From: Dermanyssus gallinae
Lineage: Eukaryota; Arthropoda; Arachnida; Mesostigmata; Dermanyssidae
Assembly: GCA_003439945.1 (NCBI GenBank)
Contig: QVRM01002189.1
Span: forward strand, 316,001 to 380,000
DNA length: 64,000 nt
Reading direction: 5' to 3'
Part shown: one piece after another, positions 50,950 to 62,525 of the stretch
Layout: each line of letters starts with the position of its first letter
How positions within the stretch are numbered: the stretch's first letter is position 1
Notes under the pieces: generated by a model
The model's database searches: none
Seen by the model: the letters and a program-made list of their open reading frames with translations, nothing else
Told to the model about the DNA's origin: nothing
Made by a program: the position numbers and the translations under genes

Positions 50950-52640
50950 AAAGAGCGCGTTCTGCACGACAAAGTAGCTAATTCTATTCTGCTAGGTAAC
51001 TATATCCGTACAATGGGCCTTAACTACCGTAACTGTCAAGTAAAGATTACTGAGAATTTAAGTCGGCTGCGTAATATACTGCATTCGCTGGTGTGCCTCA
51101 GATGGGATGTTTATCCGCTCTCATGTATTGTAACGATGTTGCTGCTACGCTAAGTTACTGGATGGTAGAATCAGCCGGGCGGATGACGACACGGAACGTA
51201 GGTCTGGCCTTAAGCGTAACCGGGCAACGAATGGTTATTAAGCCATGCTCGGTCTATTTATTGGTTCACGAGGCACCGCGGCGTGCTGACACCCCAAAAG
51301 GTGTCAGAGCCCGCTCTCAAATCGGTCGAAATGTACAGCAGTTTGTGTTTGTTTCGTATAGGAATACAGGTTAAGTGACTTTTTGACTTGGACTGCCGAT
51401 CATAGGTCGACCCTCTCCCGATATCGGCCGATGATCGTTTGGACGGCGGAGGACGTTGGGGTTTCGGCGCGAAAGGCTGTGGCTGTTCTCGGCTGGCTCG
51501 TTGAGACATGTATCATTCGGTGAACGCTGTGCACGTTGAGATTCTGGCGCGGGCGCTGTAGCCGTTGGACGTGGTCGGTTAGAACTTATTTGAATTGCGC
51601 TATGATGCGTATACAGTGAGTGGACTTCGTCACAATATGCAGCACAAATGTGCAGATGACTTAAAACTTTATTATCCTGTTTGCTGACGTGACTCCCGTG
51701 CTGTTCTGCAATCGGCTGGTGATGCATTGCTCGATGGTGTTCTGAAAATGACTTGTCACCCTCCGAATGCGTAGTACTGAAATATGGACTACTTGACCCC
51801 ATCTAACTAAAACTAGAAAGTTAGCGAAAGGCGTTCAACACGGATACTGATGTTATATATATTACGTTATCTGCAGACATGCGGCAGTACCTCCTTGCCT
51901 TGGATTGGCCTCATAAAATGCGCAAGCAACTATCTTAATTGGTCTGAAGTAACCTCCCCGAAATCTAAACTTATGCCTGGAGGGGCACCCCGGGGACATC
52001 CATGCCCACGCTTACGTATCTGGGCGCCATCACTGATAAGGTTCTCAAAAGAACACCACATGTACACCATGTAGCAAAGAACGCCGCTAAAACCTTGGCA
52101 GAGCTGCGAAAAATTATCCCGCGGACTAGAGGAGCACCCGATTCTCGGTGCCGCGCTAGGGAAGATGCTTAAGTACAGCGTGAAGTATCCGCTAAAGCTG
52201 CACATAGTATCTTGGGATTGAAAGACCCCGCGGGCGAGGAACACCACTACATACAAAAATTGTCCCTTTAATCAACCCCAGCACAGAAGGACCATTAATA
52301 AGAAGACTAGATACCCCAAGCAAGTAAAACCAGCAATGGGAAGCAATCCAGTGGCGCCACCCTGTATACTGGACGAGGCATATCAACACTTCCTGGCCTT
52401 AAAAATGGTAAACCTTAAACAAGGCTCGCTTATCTGCCCGTTTGCGCGACTGGTAACGGGCACGGTATCTAACTCGCATGTAAGCCGCATGTGCAGCTCC
52501 GGAGGGGCTGACGACTTAAGGCATTGTCAGGAACGATGTGTTTCTTTTCAGCTCTATGCTAGAGCTACGCACTCCGACCCCAATACTTGGAAGTTATCTG
52601 ACATGTCAGGCCCTCGTAGAATCACTTCTCAGGGGCTCTG
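50950..52640 (+). pseudogene. Second R1-like non-LTR remnant, interrupted
   Basis: Plus-strand blocks: PQMGCLSALMYCNDVAATLS (RT block B, about 51098-51155); NYLNWSEVTSPKSKLMPGG (51930-51990); then TYLGAITDKVLKRTP and AKNAAKTLAELRKIIPRT (52015-52130), the thumb and post-RT part; and a C-terminal stretch with ARLVTGTVSNSHVSRMCSSG (52446-52505). The same group as 40680-43790 and the same orientation. A jockey-like fragment at 51640-51830 separates blocks B and thumb. Confidence 0.55.
51640..51830 (+). pseudogene. Second copy of the jockey-like LINE fragment
   Basis: Nucleotide-level relative of 31470-31640: ATCCTGTTTGCT(C/G)A(A/C)GTGA, TCGATGGTGTTCT(A/G)AAAAT, CTGAAA(C/T)ATGGA(G/C)TACTTGA. Protein sense survives only as ARWCSENDLS and ECVVLKYGLLD. 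Nested inside the second R1-like remnant. Confidence 0.6.
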
Positions 52641-53749
52641 AGTCCCCGTCTATGGTAAGATCATTTTCAGAATGTATCTAAAAGAGCCACCGTATAACGC
52701 TCAGGTAGCTAAATCTCACGAAGATAGGCTGCGGTAATCCCACCCAACAAGGCGCAAAGAGCCATACTAAGGCTGCATTAAAATTGTTATTGGTGCACCT
52801 TATGCATTTTACAAGTATTCTCTATTATTTTTTATATATATTGTGATATCCGCACTAAGACCATATCGGACCTAAATGCTAAGCAATCAGTTTGGCAGTA
52901 AGACGCATCCGATGGTTAGGTGTTCCTATTGAGGGTTTGCTGATTGTATTCAATGCCTTATATTTGTCTATGTCTATGCTATGGCACCATCATTTGAAGG
53001 GGCGGGGGATCACAGGATAACGCTATGGGCCAGTTAATGACTTTTTTTGCTAGTCATTGAGTTACTCTTGCTTAGTGAAGTATATGTGACCTTCCTCTGC
53101 AAATAGATATAGCATAAAAGAGCTTGCGCCACTGGTAAAAATAGTACATTGTATACCCTAATAAGATTTTCAATGGGCATTCCAATCATCTTTAGACGTA
53201 TCATGTAAGGCGTCACATGCAAGGTTCGATCTAGTCACCTAGAAGGTTCTGGCAATAATACGTAGACCTTGTTTAGAGTTGCATGCCGTGTACCACAGTA
53301 ATGCTCTACCGAATTCGAAAAAAGCACAATTTGCTTGATTTCTGCATTTATAATTAGCCCAAACCTGTTCAAAATTCCATCGACCATTTTACCTGAGCAA
53401 GTGACTTTTGTGTGTCGCGATATACAGAAGATATGATATATCGATACGGAACAACAAAGTCCGTACCCATTTTGTGCCCTGAATCCGATGAAATCCACGA
53501 AAATTGGCGCAGCAGGCATACAGATCGTTGAGAAATGAGTTACTACAGAGTGCTACTGTGGTTAGCTTTTTGACACCAAATGTGAACACAGTGCACACTG
53601 ATCAGTAGCCACCAAGAGTAGCAGAGGAGGGGAATGCTTGCAATAACCATTTCCGTCAAATACTCAAATAGAGCAATGGCGTTGCCTAAGGCGATTGTAA
53701 TGATAAAAGTTTTTGAGCTTTGAACAGTGACTCAAATGAGGAATATATA
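52641..53749. other. Unassigned DNA
   Basis: No homology or array recognised. Confidence 0.45.
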
Positions 53750-54609
53750 CAGTCCGCGAAAAAAAATTACAGTCATTCTTTAACAAAAATGTTTTGTTAA
53801 TTATTGCCACATTACGTGCATTTAATATAACCAATCGTGTAAAGACTACAGTGATATATGCTCATATAGTAACAGCGGAGACTTCATCGACATTCGGGGT
53901 CTCGGATTACATTGAAACACGAGATCTCCACATTCGACACAGCTACACCGCGAAAAAAATGATTACAGCCACTAGCAAGATGCATGTCTTAGCAAGTGAA
54001 TTGAGCGGAATAACGTCGTTTGAACTCATTTCACGGCTCGACTGAAACAAAGACTTCCTACCAGAAGTGTTGAAACGATGGAGCCTCTCAATCGCAAAAT
54101 TTCCCGTTCATAGGGACATTGTCCTCAAGTGGTGAACAACTTTGTGACATTAGGGGAAAACTACGCCACAAAGAAGAGTTCCGGAAGCTTTCGGAAGAAG
54201 AATTCACACCGCCAGGCCGATCAGAAGCTGCTTCGAACAACGTCACATTAAGGTCCTACGGTGTCTTGCAGTCTCACCTGATAGCCTTCACTGTTACTTT
54301 TTTTTAATAGGGCAGTTGGATGGCAATGCACTATCTGTTTTTATTGAGATATCTGTGCTCCCCGTTTTTTTTTTCGATCATGGTCGATTTTTAATCCACT
54401 CCGGCATTCACTTTGTTTAATTTGGGAACCACGAAAACCAATTTAGGAATGGCCGGTCTGGGTCTCGAACCCAGGCCTCCCGAATGCAAGGCAAAGGCTT
54501 TTGCCACTAAGCCATCTTTAGAAGCATGTATCACTGTGTTTTTTACACGATTGGTTACCATAAATATGTGTAATGTGGCAAAAATGAGTGGTTGTATTTT
54601 TTTCGCGTA

Positions 54610-54612
<3 letters not shown>
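53750..54612. mobile_element. Non-autonomous Tc1/mariner-type element (MITE) with long terminal inverted repeats
   Basis: Bounded by TA (53748-53749 and 54613-54614). The left end begins CAGTCCGCGAAAAAAA and the right end, inverted, CAGTACGCGAAAAAAA. The inverted repeats continue about 100-120 bases through TGCCACATTAC, ACCAATCGTGTAAA and CAGTGATA(T/C)ATGC. CAGT at the tip plus a TA duplication is characteristic of Tc1-like elements. The 863-bp interior has no transposase. It holds an extra TIR fragment (53948-53972, CGCGAAAAAAATGATTACAG) and a tRNA-derived SINE. A solo TIR lies at 55860-55930. Confidence 0.85.
54412..54523 (-). repeat. tRNA-derived SINE candidate, family 2, copy 2 (inside the MITE)
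   Basis: On the minus strand: A box TGGCTTAGTGGC, D stem GGCTT/AAGCC, TGC in an anticodon-like loop (CCTTGCATTCGGG), B box GGGTTCGAGACC closed by a perfect T stem (CTGGG/CCCAG), then GACCGGCCATTCCTAAATT and TTTTCGTGGTT. The putative acceptor strands (CTAAAGA and ACCGGCC) do not pair, so it is not a working tRNA. Homologous to 26785-26890. Confidence 0.7.
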
Positions 54613-54645
<33 letters not shown>

Positions 54646-54654
54646 GGAAAAGTC

Positions 54655-55532
54655 TTTGTCCAAAATTCGAAATCGTCGATGCAGCGCTGCCAGCGCGATT
54701 TCCAAGCATCGAAGGCGTCACGGTAGGCATTCTCCGGAATAGCCTTGAGAGCCGCGGTGCATGCTGCCTGGATCCTCTCTGTCGTCCCAAAATGCTGTGC
54801 AGGCGCAGGCGAGGAAACAAAAAAAGTCCGGGGGGCCACATCTGGACTGTAGGGCGGCTGCGGAAGCGTTGGGATGCCGGCCTTGGTCAGGTAGCTGTTC
54901 ACAAGAAAGGCGGTATGAGCCGGGGCGTTGTCGTGATGCAACTTCCAGTCGGCTGCGATGTCTTGTCGGACCCGATTGACCTTTCGTTTGAGTCTCTTTA
55001 GCACTTCCACTGAAGATTGCCTCTTTGTCTCGGGATCGTACTCAAAGGTCCAGAACTCGTCACCTGTGATTGCGTTATCCAAAAACTGGGGGTCACTTTT
55101 ACACATGTTCAAATTTTCTTAGCACATTTCCACTCGCCGCAATTTCTGGTCGTCAGTGAGCACTTTTGGGACCATCTTCGCGCACACCTTGCGCATGTTC
55201 AAATGCACCGTCACAATGTCATGAACCGCAGATTTTGGTAAATTTAACATCAGGGCAATTAAACGAACACTTAGTCGACGGTCTGAGTTCAAAACTTTGC
55301 GCACACGAGTCACATTGTCGGTGTTTGTCGTGGTCGAAGGTCTTCCAGCACGGTCTTCATCGGCAACCTCTTTCCGGCCCTCCAAAAATGCTTGATGCCA
55401 CCGAAACACACTACTTCTTGCTAAAGCAGCATCTGGGTAAGCCTGCTTGATTATTTCAAACTTCTCTGTTGCAGATTTACCGAGTTTCACACAGAATTTA
55501 ATCGCGTACCTCTGGTCTAACGAACGCTGCAT
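54655..55532 (-). pseudogene. Mariner transposase, copy D: stop, deletion and frameshifts
   Basis: Starts MQRSLDQRYAIKFCVKLG at 55532 and has the DNA-binding domain (LSVRLIALMLNLPKSAVHDI). A TAA interrupts the frame at 55121-55119 and it resumes in the same frame as ENLNMCKSDPQFLDNAITGD. About 50 residues are missing between KRQSS and VLKRL, removing the strand between the first and second catalytic Asp. LHHDNAPAHTAF is intact, but after YSPDVAP compensating indels replace the third catalytic Asp region with RTFFVSSPAPAQ before the frame recovers (QAACTAALKAIPENAYRDAF). Confidence 0.85.
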
Positions 55533-55735
55533 TTTCGGCTTGCACCGCTAACAGAAACACGTCGCGCGAAAATGGCTGTCCTGATTTTCCCGTTACTAGG
55601 AGACAACCGAACAGCCGCACGTTCGTTAGCCAGGAGCGCCTTCTACCGAATCCAGTCGGCGCGCGCACGCTCCGAAGTACAGTTACGGCGAAAAAATATA
55701 TATATTCAGTCCTATTATATTCAAATAAAATTATA

Positions 55736-55769
55736 TTCGTTCCGGAAAGTAATCCTACTTTCCGGACAA
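55736..55769. repeat. Short perfect palindrome
   Basis: TCCGGAAAGTA, a 4-base spacer, then TACTTTCCGGA. It lies at the presumed right end of mariner copy D. Confidence 0.8.
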
Positions 55770-55859
55770 ATATATATATTTAGTTGCCTGTATATATATA
55801 TATATATATTCAGTTTAAAGTTAGTTTACATATATATCAAGTTAGTTTATATATATATA

Positions 55860-55930
55860 CAGTCCGCGAAGAAAAGATACAGCCACCCATTTTTGTTACA
55901 TTACACACATTTATGGTAACTAACCACTAT
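55860..55930 (+). repeat. Solo terminal repeat of the 53750-54612 element
   Basis: CAGTCCGCGAAGAAAAGATA, then ACCCATTTTTGTTACATTAC and TTTATGGTAACTAACCAC, matching the MITE ends over about 70 bases. It starts after (TA)n and has no partner end in the window to the right. Confidence 0.7.
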
Positions 55931-58761
55931 ATATACATATATATGTACATGCGCACTTATTTCCCGCCTTTCGACTGCTTCGATATGCGTTTGCTCTTGC
56001 CATATTCGTCTGCGTCGTCTGCCCACAGCTCTCCCTCTCTCTCTCTCTCCTTCTTATTTTCCGTCCGGGTATGTAATTCCGCTAAAATGGCGGATCCACA
56101 CTCACGCTGGTGAAGCGGGTAGAAGAAGTCCCTGTCGTCTGCAAATAGCTATTGCCGCTCGAGAGAGGGCAATGCAAAGAATGCAAACCCATTAGGCGGC
56201 GACCGCGGCAACGAGAAGAATGCGGACGACGAGCTAGTGAAGTGGGTGAAGGCGAAAGGGTCGACGACGACGACGACAACAACAACAACGTTGTAAAGGG
56301 TCAGGAAAGAAGATTGGGTCAATCAAGCAACGCAGCTGACCGAAAGAGAGAGAGGCAGGAGCCAGTTTGTTAGCAGACGACTGTGTCAGCCCGCCGTCAA
56401 CAGGCGCAAAGTCCTGCCGCACTGTATTAGGACGTGTTGTGTGTACAGTTGTTTTGCATGATATGATCTTTAGCCGTTCGAGCGAGGGAGAGAGCGAGCG
56501 GGTAGGCGGGCGGCCGTGTGTACGGTTGTCTATCTCTTGCGTTGCTGTTTTTATTATTATTATTATTATTGCTATTATTGTGATGATGATGATGATTTCT
56601 GCTGGTGCACATTGCACTCTCCCCTCGCCCCCAGCCCCTCCTCATCCCTCCGTCGGATTGCGGTCGTGGGTTCACTAAGGGTAGTAGTGTTGTTGTTGTC
56701 GTAGTAATCGCAGCCGCCCTCCATCGCTGCCCGTGCTGCTGCTGCAGCTGCTGCTGTTGTTGTTGTGGTTGCTGTTGGTTGGTTGGTTTGGCGGTGGCCC
56801 GTGTCTGTACGTAGGTTGTAGTTGTTGCCAGTTGCTGCTTGACTGGCAGACAGGCGGGCAGAAAGAAGCAAGCAACGAAGGCAAGGAAGCAGTGTTGCCG
56901 TAGCAGAAGCCGTAGCTGGCTCGTACACTGTCGTCGTCGTCGTCCTGTTGTTGTTGTTATTATTGTTGTTGTTGTTGCTGTTGTTGAATGAGGATTGGCG
57001 GTGCGAGGCGACGGTAGCAGCGTTCATACGCAAGGCTGCTACGTGCCACGAACGGACGGCCGGGTCGGTTCGTTGTGACACGGAGGAACAACGGAGGATT
57101 GAGACCACCATCGACCATCATCATCGCTACCATCGACCACCGTTGTTGTTGGGGGCGCTGCTCTAGCTGCTAGGTTAGCTAGTGTGGGTTGGTGGGCTGG
57201 TGAGACGAAAGACGACTTCGGTCTGCGGATACTTCGCGTTGGTACTTCGGTTTGTCATACACATGTACGTATAGTGCGTACCGTAAGTGACCGCGTCGGT
57301 GGTGGCGGTGCCGTTGGCAGCAGAAAGAGAAGAAAAAGAAAAAGAAGAACTAGCACAAAGCCGAATTCGAAGAGTGGCAATAACAGAAGTTGGTAACGGC
57401 AGCTCGGTCGGCCGTTGAACAAGAGAAAACCTCCTCACAACAAGTAACGTGCCGGTTGTGGTGGCAGTGTTGTAGGTGACATCGTTTGTTCGGTGTGATG
57501 TCCGTCGATGAATCTGTCTCTCATCGTCGTCGTCGTCTCTGATGATCTTATGGATCTGTGCGTCGGTTGTTGATTGGTTGGTGATCAGTGAGTCAGTTTG
57601 CTGGTGTTGTTATTGTGCCTCATCAATGTGTCAACGCCTCAAGGATAACTAAGCCATACTACTAAGTCATTCCCTGCTCTACAATCGTGCATAGATTGAT
57701 TGCTTGACTGAGTTTCGTTTCGACTATCAACAACCAGTCTCTCCCTCTCTCATTGAGTTTCGTTTTGACACGATCGACCAGTCTCTCTTTCTCTCATTGA
57801 GTTTCGTTTCGACGATCAACCAGCCCCTCTCACTGTCGCCGGGCCGACAACGAAGATAGTAGTGTACTCGCGTGGAATGTTCGCATTTGTTCACAGGCTA
57901 ACACGACTAGCAATCTCTATCTCTCTCGCAGTGAACCTAGCGTTACCTAGATAGATCTTCGACGACTGAGGAAGTATATGTGACGGGCTCTTGTCTGGCG
58001 GCAGTTCATCGCCGGCTCTCGCAAAAGAAGTACGGTGTTTCGTTACGCAGTGCGTTGGCAGAACCGGAATTATCCATCGGGCGCGGCAACTGCACCAGCA
58101 TTAGCAGCAACAGCAGTAACATTTGCCGTGGTAACACCGCGACTGTTTTCACGGTGACCCGCGATTCGGCGGGGATGATGATGATGAGGGACTGAGGGGT
58201 CGCAGAGAGGCTTCATAGCCGACGAAGGCGATGCTCACGACAGGTGAGGCTGCGCCGATGAGGGGTGCAAAGGTCGTCGTCGTTGTCGTCGCCGCTTGGT
58301 TGATCTGTTCGTGAGTGTCCAGAACGACTCACTCGACAGCAGTAACAACAAGAACAACAAAACGACAACAACAACAACAACAACAACAAGGATAAAGACA
58401 CACCCCACTTCGCCCCCAACGACTACGCACCCGGGGGTTGCAGTAGGGGCCGACCGCCAATAGTGCACAGTGCAGTGTTCTCTACGAGAGAAGGATCTAT
58501 CTATCTACCTACTTATGTGTATTTCTTGTGCCTGAGAGGATGAAATATTGAGTTTTAGATCGAAGCAGGTGGCTTTGGCATTGTAGTTGTTGTTGTTGCT
58601 GCTGCTGCTGTTGTTGTTTTTGTGACTGCTGCCGCTTCTGCACTCCCATTGTTGTTCACCTTGTTATTGGTGTTGTTGTTGTTGTTTAAGTTAAAGTTTG
58701 ATATAAAGATACACGGCCGACCACGGCGGCGGTCAGTGTGCGTAAGCCCGGCGGCGTCAGC
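55931..58761. other. Triplet-rich DNA upstream of syndapin exon 1
   Basis: Contains CT runs (56033-56051), ATT (56552-56578), GTT/GCT arrays (56735-56770, 56947-56990), TCG (56930-56945), CAA (58350-58390) and GTT/GCT (58585-58620). Likely 5' flank and untranslated region of the syndapin gene; no promoter element is decisive. Confidence 0.45.
57709..57830. repeat. Three-unit imperfect tandem repeat (~45 bp)
   Basis: Units contain GAGTTTCGTTT(C/T)GAC, ATC(A/G)ACCAG and CTCTC(C/T/A)(C/T)TCTCATT. Confidence 0.75.
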
Positions 58762-58981
58762 ATGTCACAGCACAGCGATGAGATTGTCGCCTCGACAGAC
58801 TCGTTCTGGGAGCCCGGCAACTATAAGCGGACGACGAAACGCATCGAAGATGGAAATCGTCTCTGCAACGACCTCATCATGCTCGTCACCGAACGAGCCG
58901 AGATGGAAAGGCACTACGCCAAAAGTCTCAAAGGCTGGGCGAAACGGTGGAACGAGATCATTGAGAAGGGCCCCGAGTACG
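58762..58981 (+). CDS. Synd: Syndapin/PACSIN, first coding exon (F-BAR N-terminus)
   Basis: ATG at 58762; 73 codons plus one base to a consensus donor TACG|GTAAGT. Reads STDSFWEPGNYKRTTKRIED, GNRLCNDLIMLVTERAEME and KGWAKRWNEIIEKGPEY(G). TDSFWExGNYKRTxKRIxDG and WAKRW...IEKGPxYG are signatures of the PACSIN F-BAR domain, which dimerises and bends membranes in endocytosis and links dynamin to actin regulators. The glycine codon is split after its first base (phase 1). The remaining F-BAR and SH3 exons are not in the following 5 kb, so intron 1 exceeds 5 kb. The start is chosen because the open frame upstream has no ATG. Confidence 0.95.
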
Positions 58982-59785
58982 GTAAGTGTGCTCTTTTGAT
59001 GGTGTACTACTACTGCCTGCCTTCCTATATGTATATACACACCGCTTTCCCCCAAGAACACACACACATATACATGCATGTTCCCCACACAAACATACAT
59101 GACGGCACACCGTGATCTCGCAAGAATAACGAGCATCTTTTTTACTTTAGATAGGAAAGCGGAAACGTCTTGACGTTGTCGTCATTCATTCATTAAGAAT
59201 GGTGTTGAAAATTGTATGTGTATTATTACTACGCGTGTTACGACAGGCCGTGTGGCGTTGTGGCGGAACTGTTGTGTCGGATTGCAAAGCTGTTTTTTGC
59301 GAGCTGTTGTTGTTGTTGTTGTTGAGGAGATTGTTTTCCAGTATAGCATATATATTTCTAGTATAGTATATACATAGTAGCCAGGTAGGTAGACTCTCAC
59401 ACACACACAGACACACCCAGCAAACACGTTATCTAGTCGCGCTAGAACAGCGGTATTTTGTTGAGCGCGATATTTGAAGGGCGCCACCATCATGGTGACA
59501 TCGCGAATAAAACTCCACACATGATTTTAGCAAGCAAACTACTACTATTACTACTATGCGTTGCCATCTATGTTGGCATCATGTTGTGTTGATTTTCTAA
59601 AGCTGAGCTGTTGTCGTCGTCGTTGTCAGCTTGCGGCTGTGCTGGTGGCTGCAACAGCCGTTGTTACAGCGTTTTTATGCGCGGACGCAGAGGATCACGT
59701 GGCAGCAGAAGCAGCTGAAGGACACTATCGGAGAAACCACAGCGACAGAGAGAGAGACAGGTAGAGAGAGGGGTGAGGAGGGGGA

Positions 59786-59915
59786 GTAAATGCACAGGTT
59801 CCTGCGAGGGGTGGCGGGGGATAAATGCACAGGCTCCTGCGAGGAGGCGGGGGGGGGGGGGGGGGAATGCACAGGGGCTGCGAGGGGGAAAATAAATGCA
59901 CAGGCTCCTGCAAGG
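59786..59915. repeat. Minisatellite of about four units
   Basis: Units share AATGCACAGG(C/T)TCCTGC and a GAGG/G-rich tail of varying length, including an 18-base G run. Confidence 0.8.
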
Positions 59916-62037
59916 CTTGAGAGAGAGAGGTCGACACAGAGGAAGGAAATCAGCTGTTCTTGTCCGCCGATTTGTCGATTTGCTCAGCTAGGCTAGGCTG
60001 GGATGACGTAAGGTGAGAGGAGATGATGTGGCTGGGGACTGTGCTGGTTCCGTTCACTGACTGACTGCTGTCAAAGGAGCGCACAGGTGGTGGTGTTGTT
60101 GTTGGCGTTGTTGTTGTTGTTGTTGTTGGCTTCAGGAATGTTCGCGGCAGCCGCAGCAACAGCAGCTTATGGTGGTGATCTTCATCTTCTTCGTGATCGT
60201 GCGATCTGTGCGATGTTAGATGCCGATCGTGATAATTATCGAAGTAATTATAACGATAATAATAATACCAATCATCATTGCTTTCGACACAAAAAAGTAT
60301 TATTATTTTATTATTATTATTATTGTAGATATTATATAAGTAATATATTGATCATTGTGATACATGTATATATTGATAAAATAAACCCTTGTTCCAAAAA
60401 AAAATATATTATTATTATTACTATTATTATTACTACAAGGAGAAGAATGACGATACTGGTTACTTTTCTATGGTGGCCTTATTACGGACGCCTGCCTTGT
60501 CTCGGTTGTGATTTTAATTCTAACTTTCATCGATCCACCCCCGCCCCTCCCCCCACTTCTAAAACCGAACTGCTTCATCTGATTTTGGCGCGCGGCGCGT
60601 ACAGAACGCATCGCGTAACCCCACCAAACAACAACAACAACAACAAAAACAACAGCCTCTTGGCGTTAGCCACGATTGTTCTCGATTGTCGCCGTCTTCA
60701 GATGATTCCTCTTTGTCACGTCACATTTGATAGCAACAGCAGCAGCAGCAGTAGCAGCAACAACAACGACAACACACGGTCAACAACTGCTACAGAAGCA
60801 AGATCATATTCTGCAGCAGCAGCAGCAGCAGCGGCGGCGGCTCACCGTAGGAGAGAGAAACGTGGTATTTGTGGTGCTACTGGTAACAGCAGTAGTCGAT
60901 CGCTCGACAACAAAGTTCTTTATCAGCATCACCATCGTCTCTCGTCATGTTCTTCTTCTTGTTCTTCTCGACGACGGCGAATGAGACGAATCCGGTATAG
61001 TGACCGTGCTGCTGCTGCACGTTTTCTATACGTTTCATAAACGGCGTTGTGAGTGTGTCTGTCTGTTTGTTTGTTAGCGTGTGTGGATCTGTGTATGGTA
61101 CCGTGTGTACGTGGTGGTCCCGCGTCCATCCATGGTCCCCAGCCGCCTCCCGATGGCTGGTTGGCCTGGTTGATGATGATTCGTATTTTGTTCATTCTTG
61201 CGTCTAGATAGATAGCATTTTTCATCATGCTTAAGACGAGATGAGAGAATAACGGCGAGACAGGAGCAGTCGGTTATTGTTGTTGCTGCGGTTGTTGTTG
61301 TTGTTGCTGTTATTGTTGTTGCTGCCGCTGCTGCTACTGCTGCTGCCGCCGGGTCGCAGTCGTGCGATTCCTGCAAGCTGGCGTCTTCTGCGGCGAGGTA
61401 AAAGACGTCCGCGAAAAATTGACACGCGGCCGGGCAACGAGCGGCGATGGCGATGATGATGATGATGACGATGACGCGCGGTTCGCTTATGAGGGAGCGA
61501 GTGTATTGGAGCTCCGACAAAGATCATCATCATCATGGAGACAATCGACGACGACGACGACAACAGCAGCAGCAGAAACAAGAACAGCAAAAACAACAAA
61601 ACAGTAGCAACAACAACAACAACAGCGACGACAACGACATCTTGTTGGCGGCCAAGAGTGCCCGGTAGCAGCGTCGGTATCATTTTCATCATAACTGGCT
61701 GGCTCTGCTTTTGTGCATTGCCGTCGCGAGGAAGCACGCCGGCGCACTCTGATTGACGAAGTGGCCGTTACCCACCGAACGGGATCGACAAAACCGCCGG
61801 GCGGCGGTAGCATGCGCCAGGATATAGATGGTGGTGCAGTCGACATTTTCTGCACCAGCTGCTGCTGTTGCTGCAGCAGCAGCTGCAGCACCAGCAACAG
61901 CGCAATTGGCGCAACCACAGCGATTGCGTCGTCTGTGTTCACCGGTGTTTTCGTCGACCGGTGTCTTCACTGACTGCGTCTGACTTCGCCGGCCGGTCAA
62001 CCCCGAGCCTCGAACCTCGAGGGCCAGCCAGTTTGAC

Positions 62038-62072
62038 TGGTGGTGGTGGTGGTGGTGGTGGTGGTGGTGGTG
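62038..62072. repeat. (TGG)n array
   Basis: About eleven TGG units; the complement would read poly-Pro, which creates a spurious frame. Confidence 0.9.
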
Positions 62073-62472
62073 GCAGCAGCCGCAGCATTGGCAGAGGCGG
62101 GCCAATGAGTGAGGAGAAATGCATAGCCGCACACTATAACGACGACGACGACGACGCCGATGAAGATGAAGACGATGGCGCCATACGATGGATTCGACCT
62201 CGGCCGGTGCCCTTTTGCATGCTTTGCTCATCTTCTTTCGCCTCGCCTCGCCCCGATCCCGTTTCTCTCTATCTATCAATCATCTATCATCCAGCTCTCT
62301 CTCATCTCTCTCTTCGTGTACGATCGGTCCCGTTTTCTCGCATTGCCTGGAAAGGAACTGATACAGCTCGCTGATATTTATGTATATTAATAGATATGAA
62401 TAGAAAATATTAGGATTAGCATGGAAAGAGAACGATTAGATATACAGCGATTAGATAGATATAATATATATT

Positions 62473-62525
<53 letters not shown>

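Larger units (their letters stand above)
54643..55790 (-). mobile_element. Mariner-type transposon, copy D, degraded
   Basis: The plus-strand left end is CAGGGAAAAGTCTTTGTCC after a TA at 54641-54642, at the edge of a (TA)n tract. The right end is uncertain: a (TA)n-expanded sequence ending in CCTG followed by TA at 55790 could be its partner (inverted CAGGCAA...TTTGTCCGG). It contains the minus-strand transposase pseudogene 54655-55532. A third mariner group, distinct from A/B and from C. Confidence 0.65.

Noticed and set aside
54448..54523. Functional tRNA gene with TGC anticodon
   Set aside because: D and T arms pair but the acceptor strands do not, and a second copy shares non-tRNA 3' sequence; called a SINE.
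60087..61040. 317-codon plus-strand ORF, the longest non-transposon frame
   Set aside because: Composed of GTT, AAT, CAA and CAG arrays (poly-Leu, Asn, Ser, Ala) with unstructured linkers and no conserved motif; lies in syndapin intron 1.
61487..62374. Several long ORFs on both strands
   Set aside because: GC-rich triplet arrays (GAC, TGG, CTG) give open frames in several phases at once; none shows conserved sequence.
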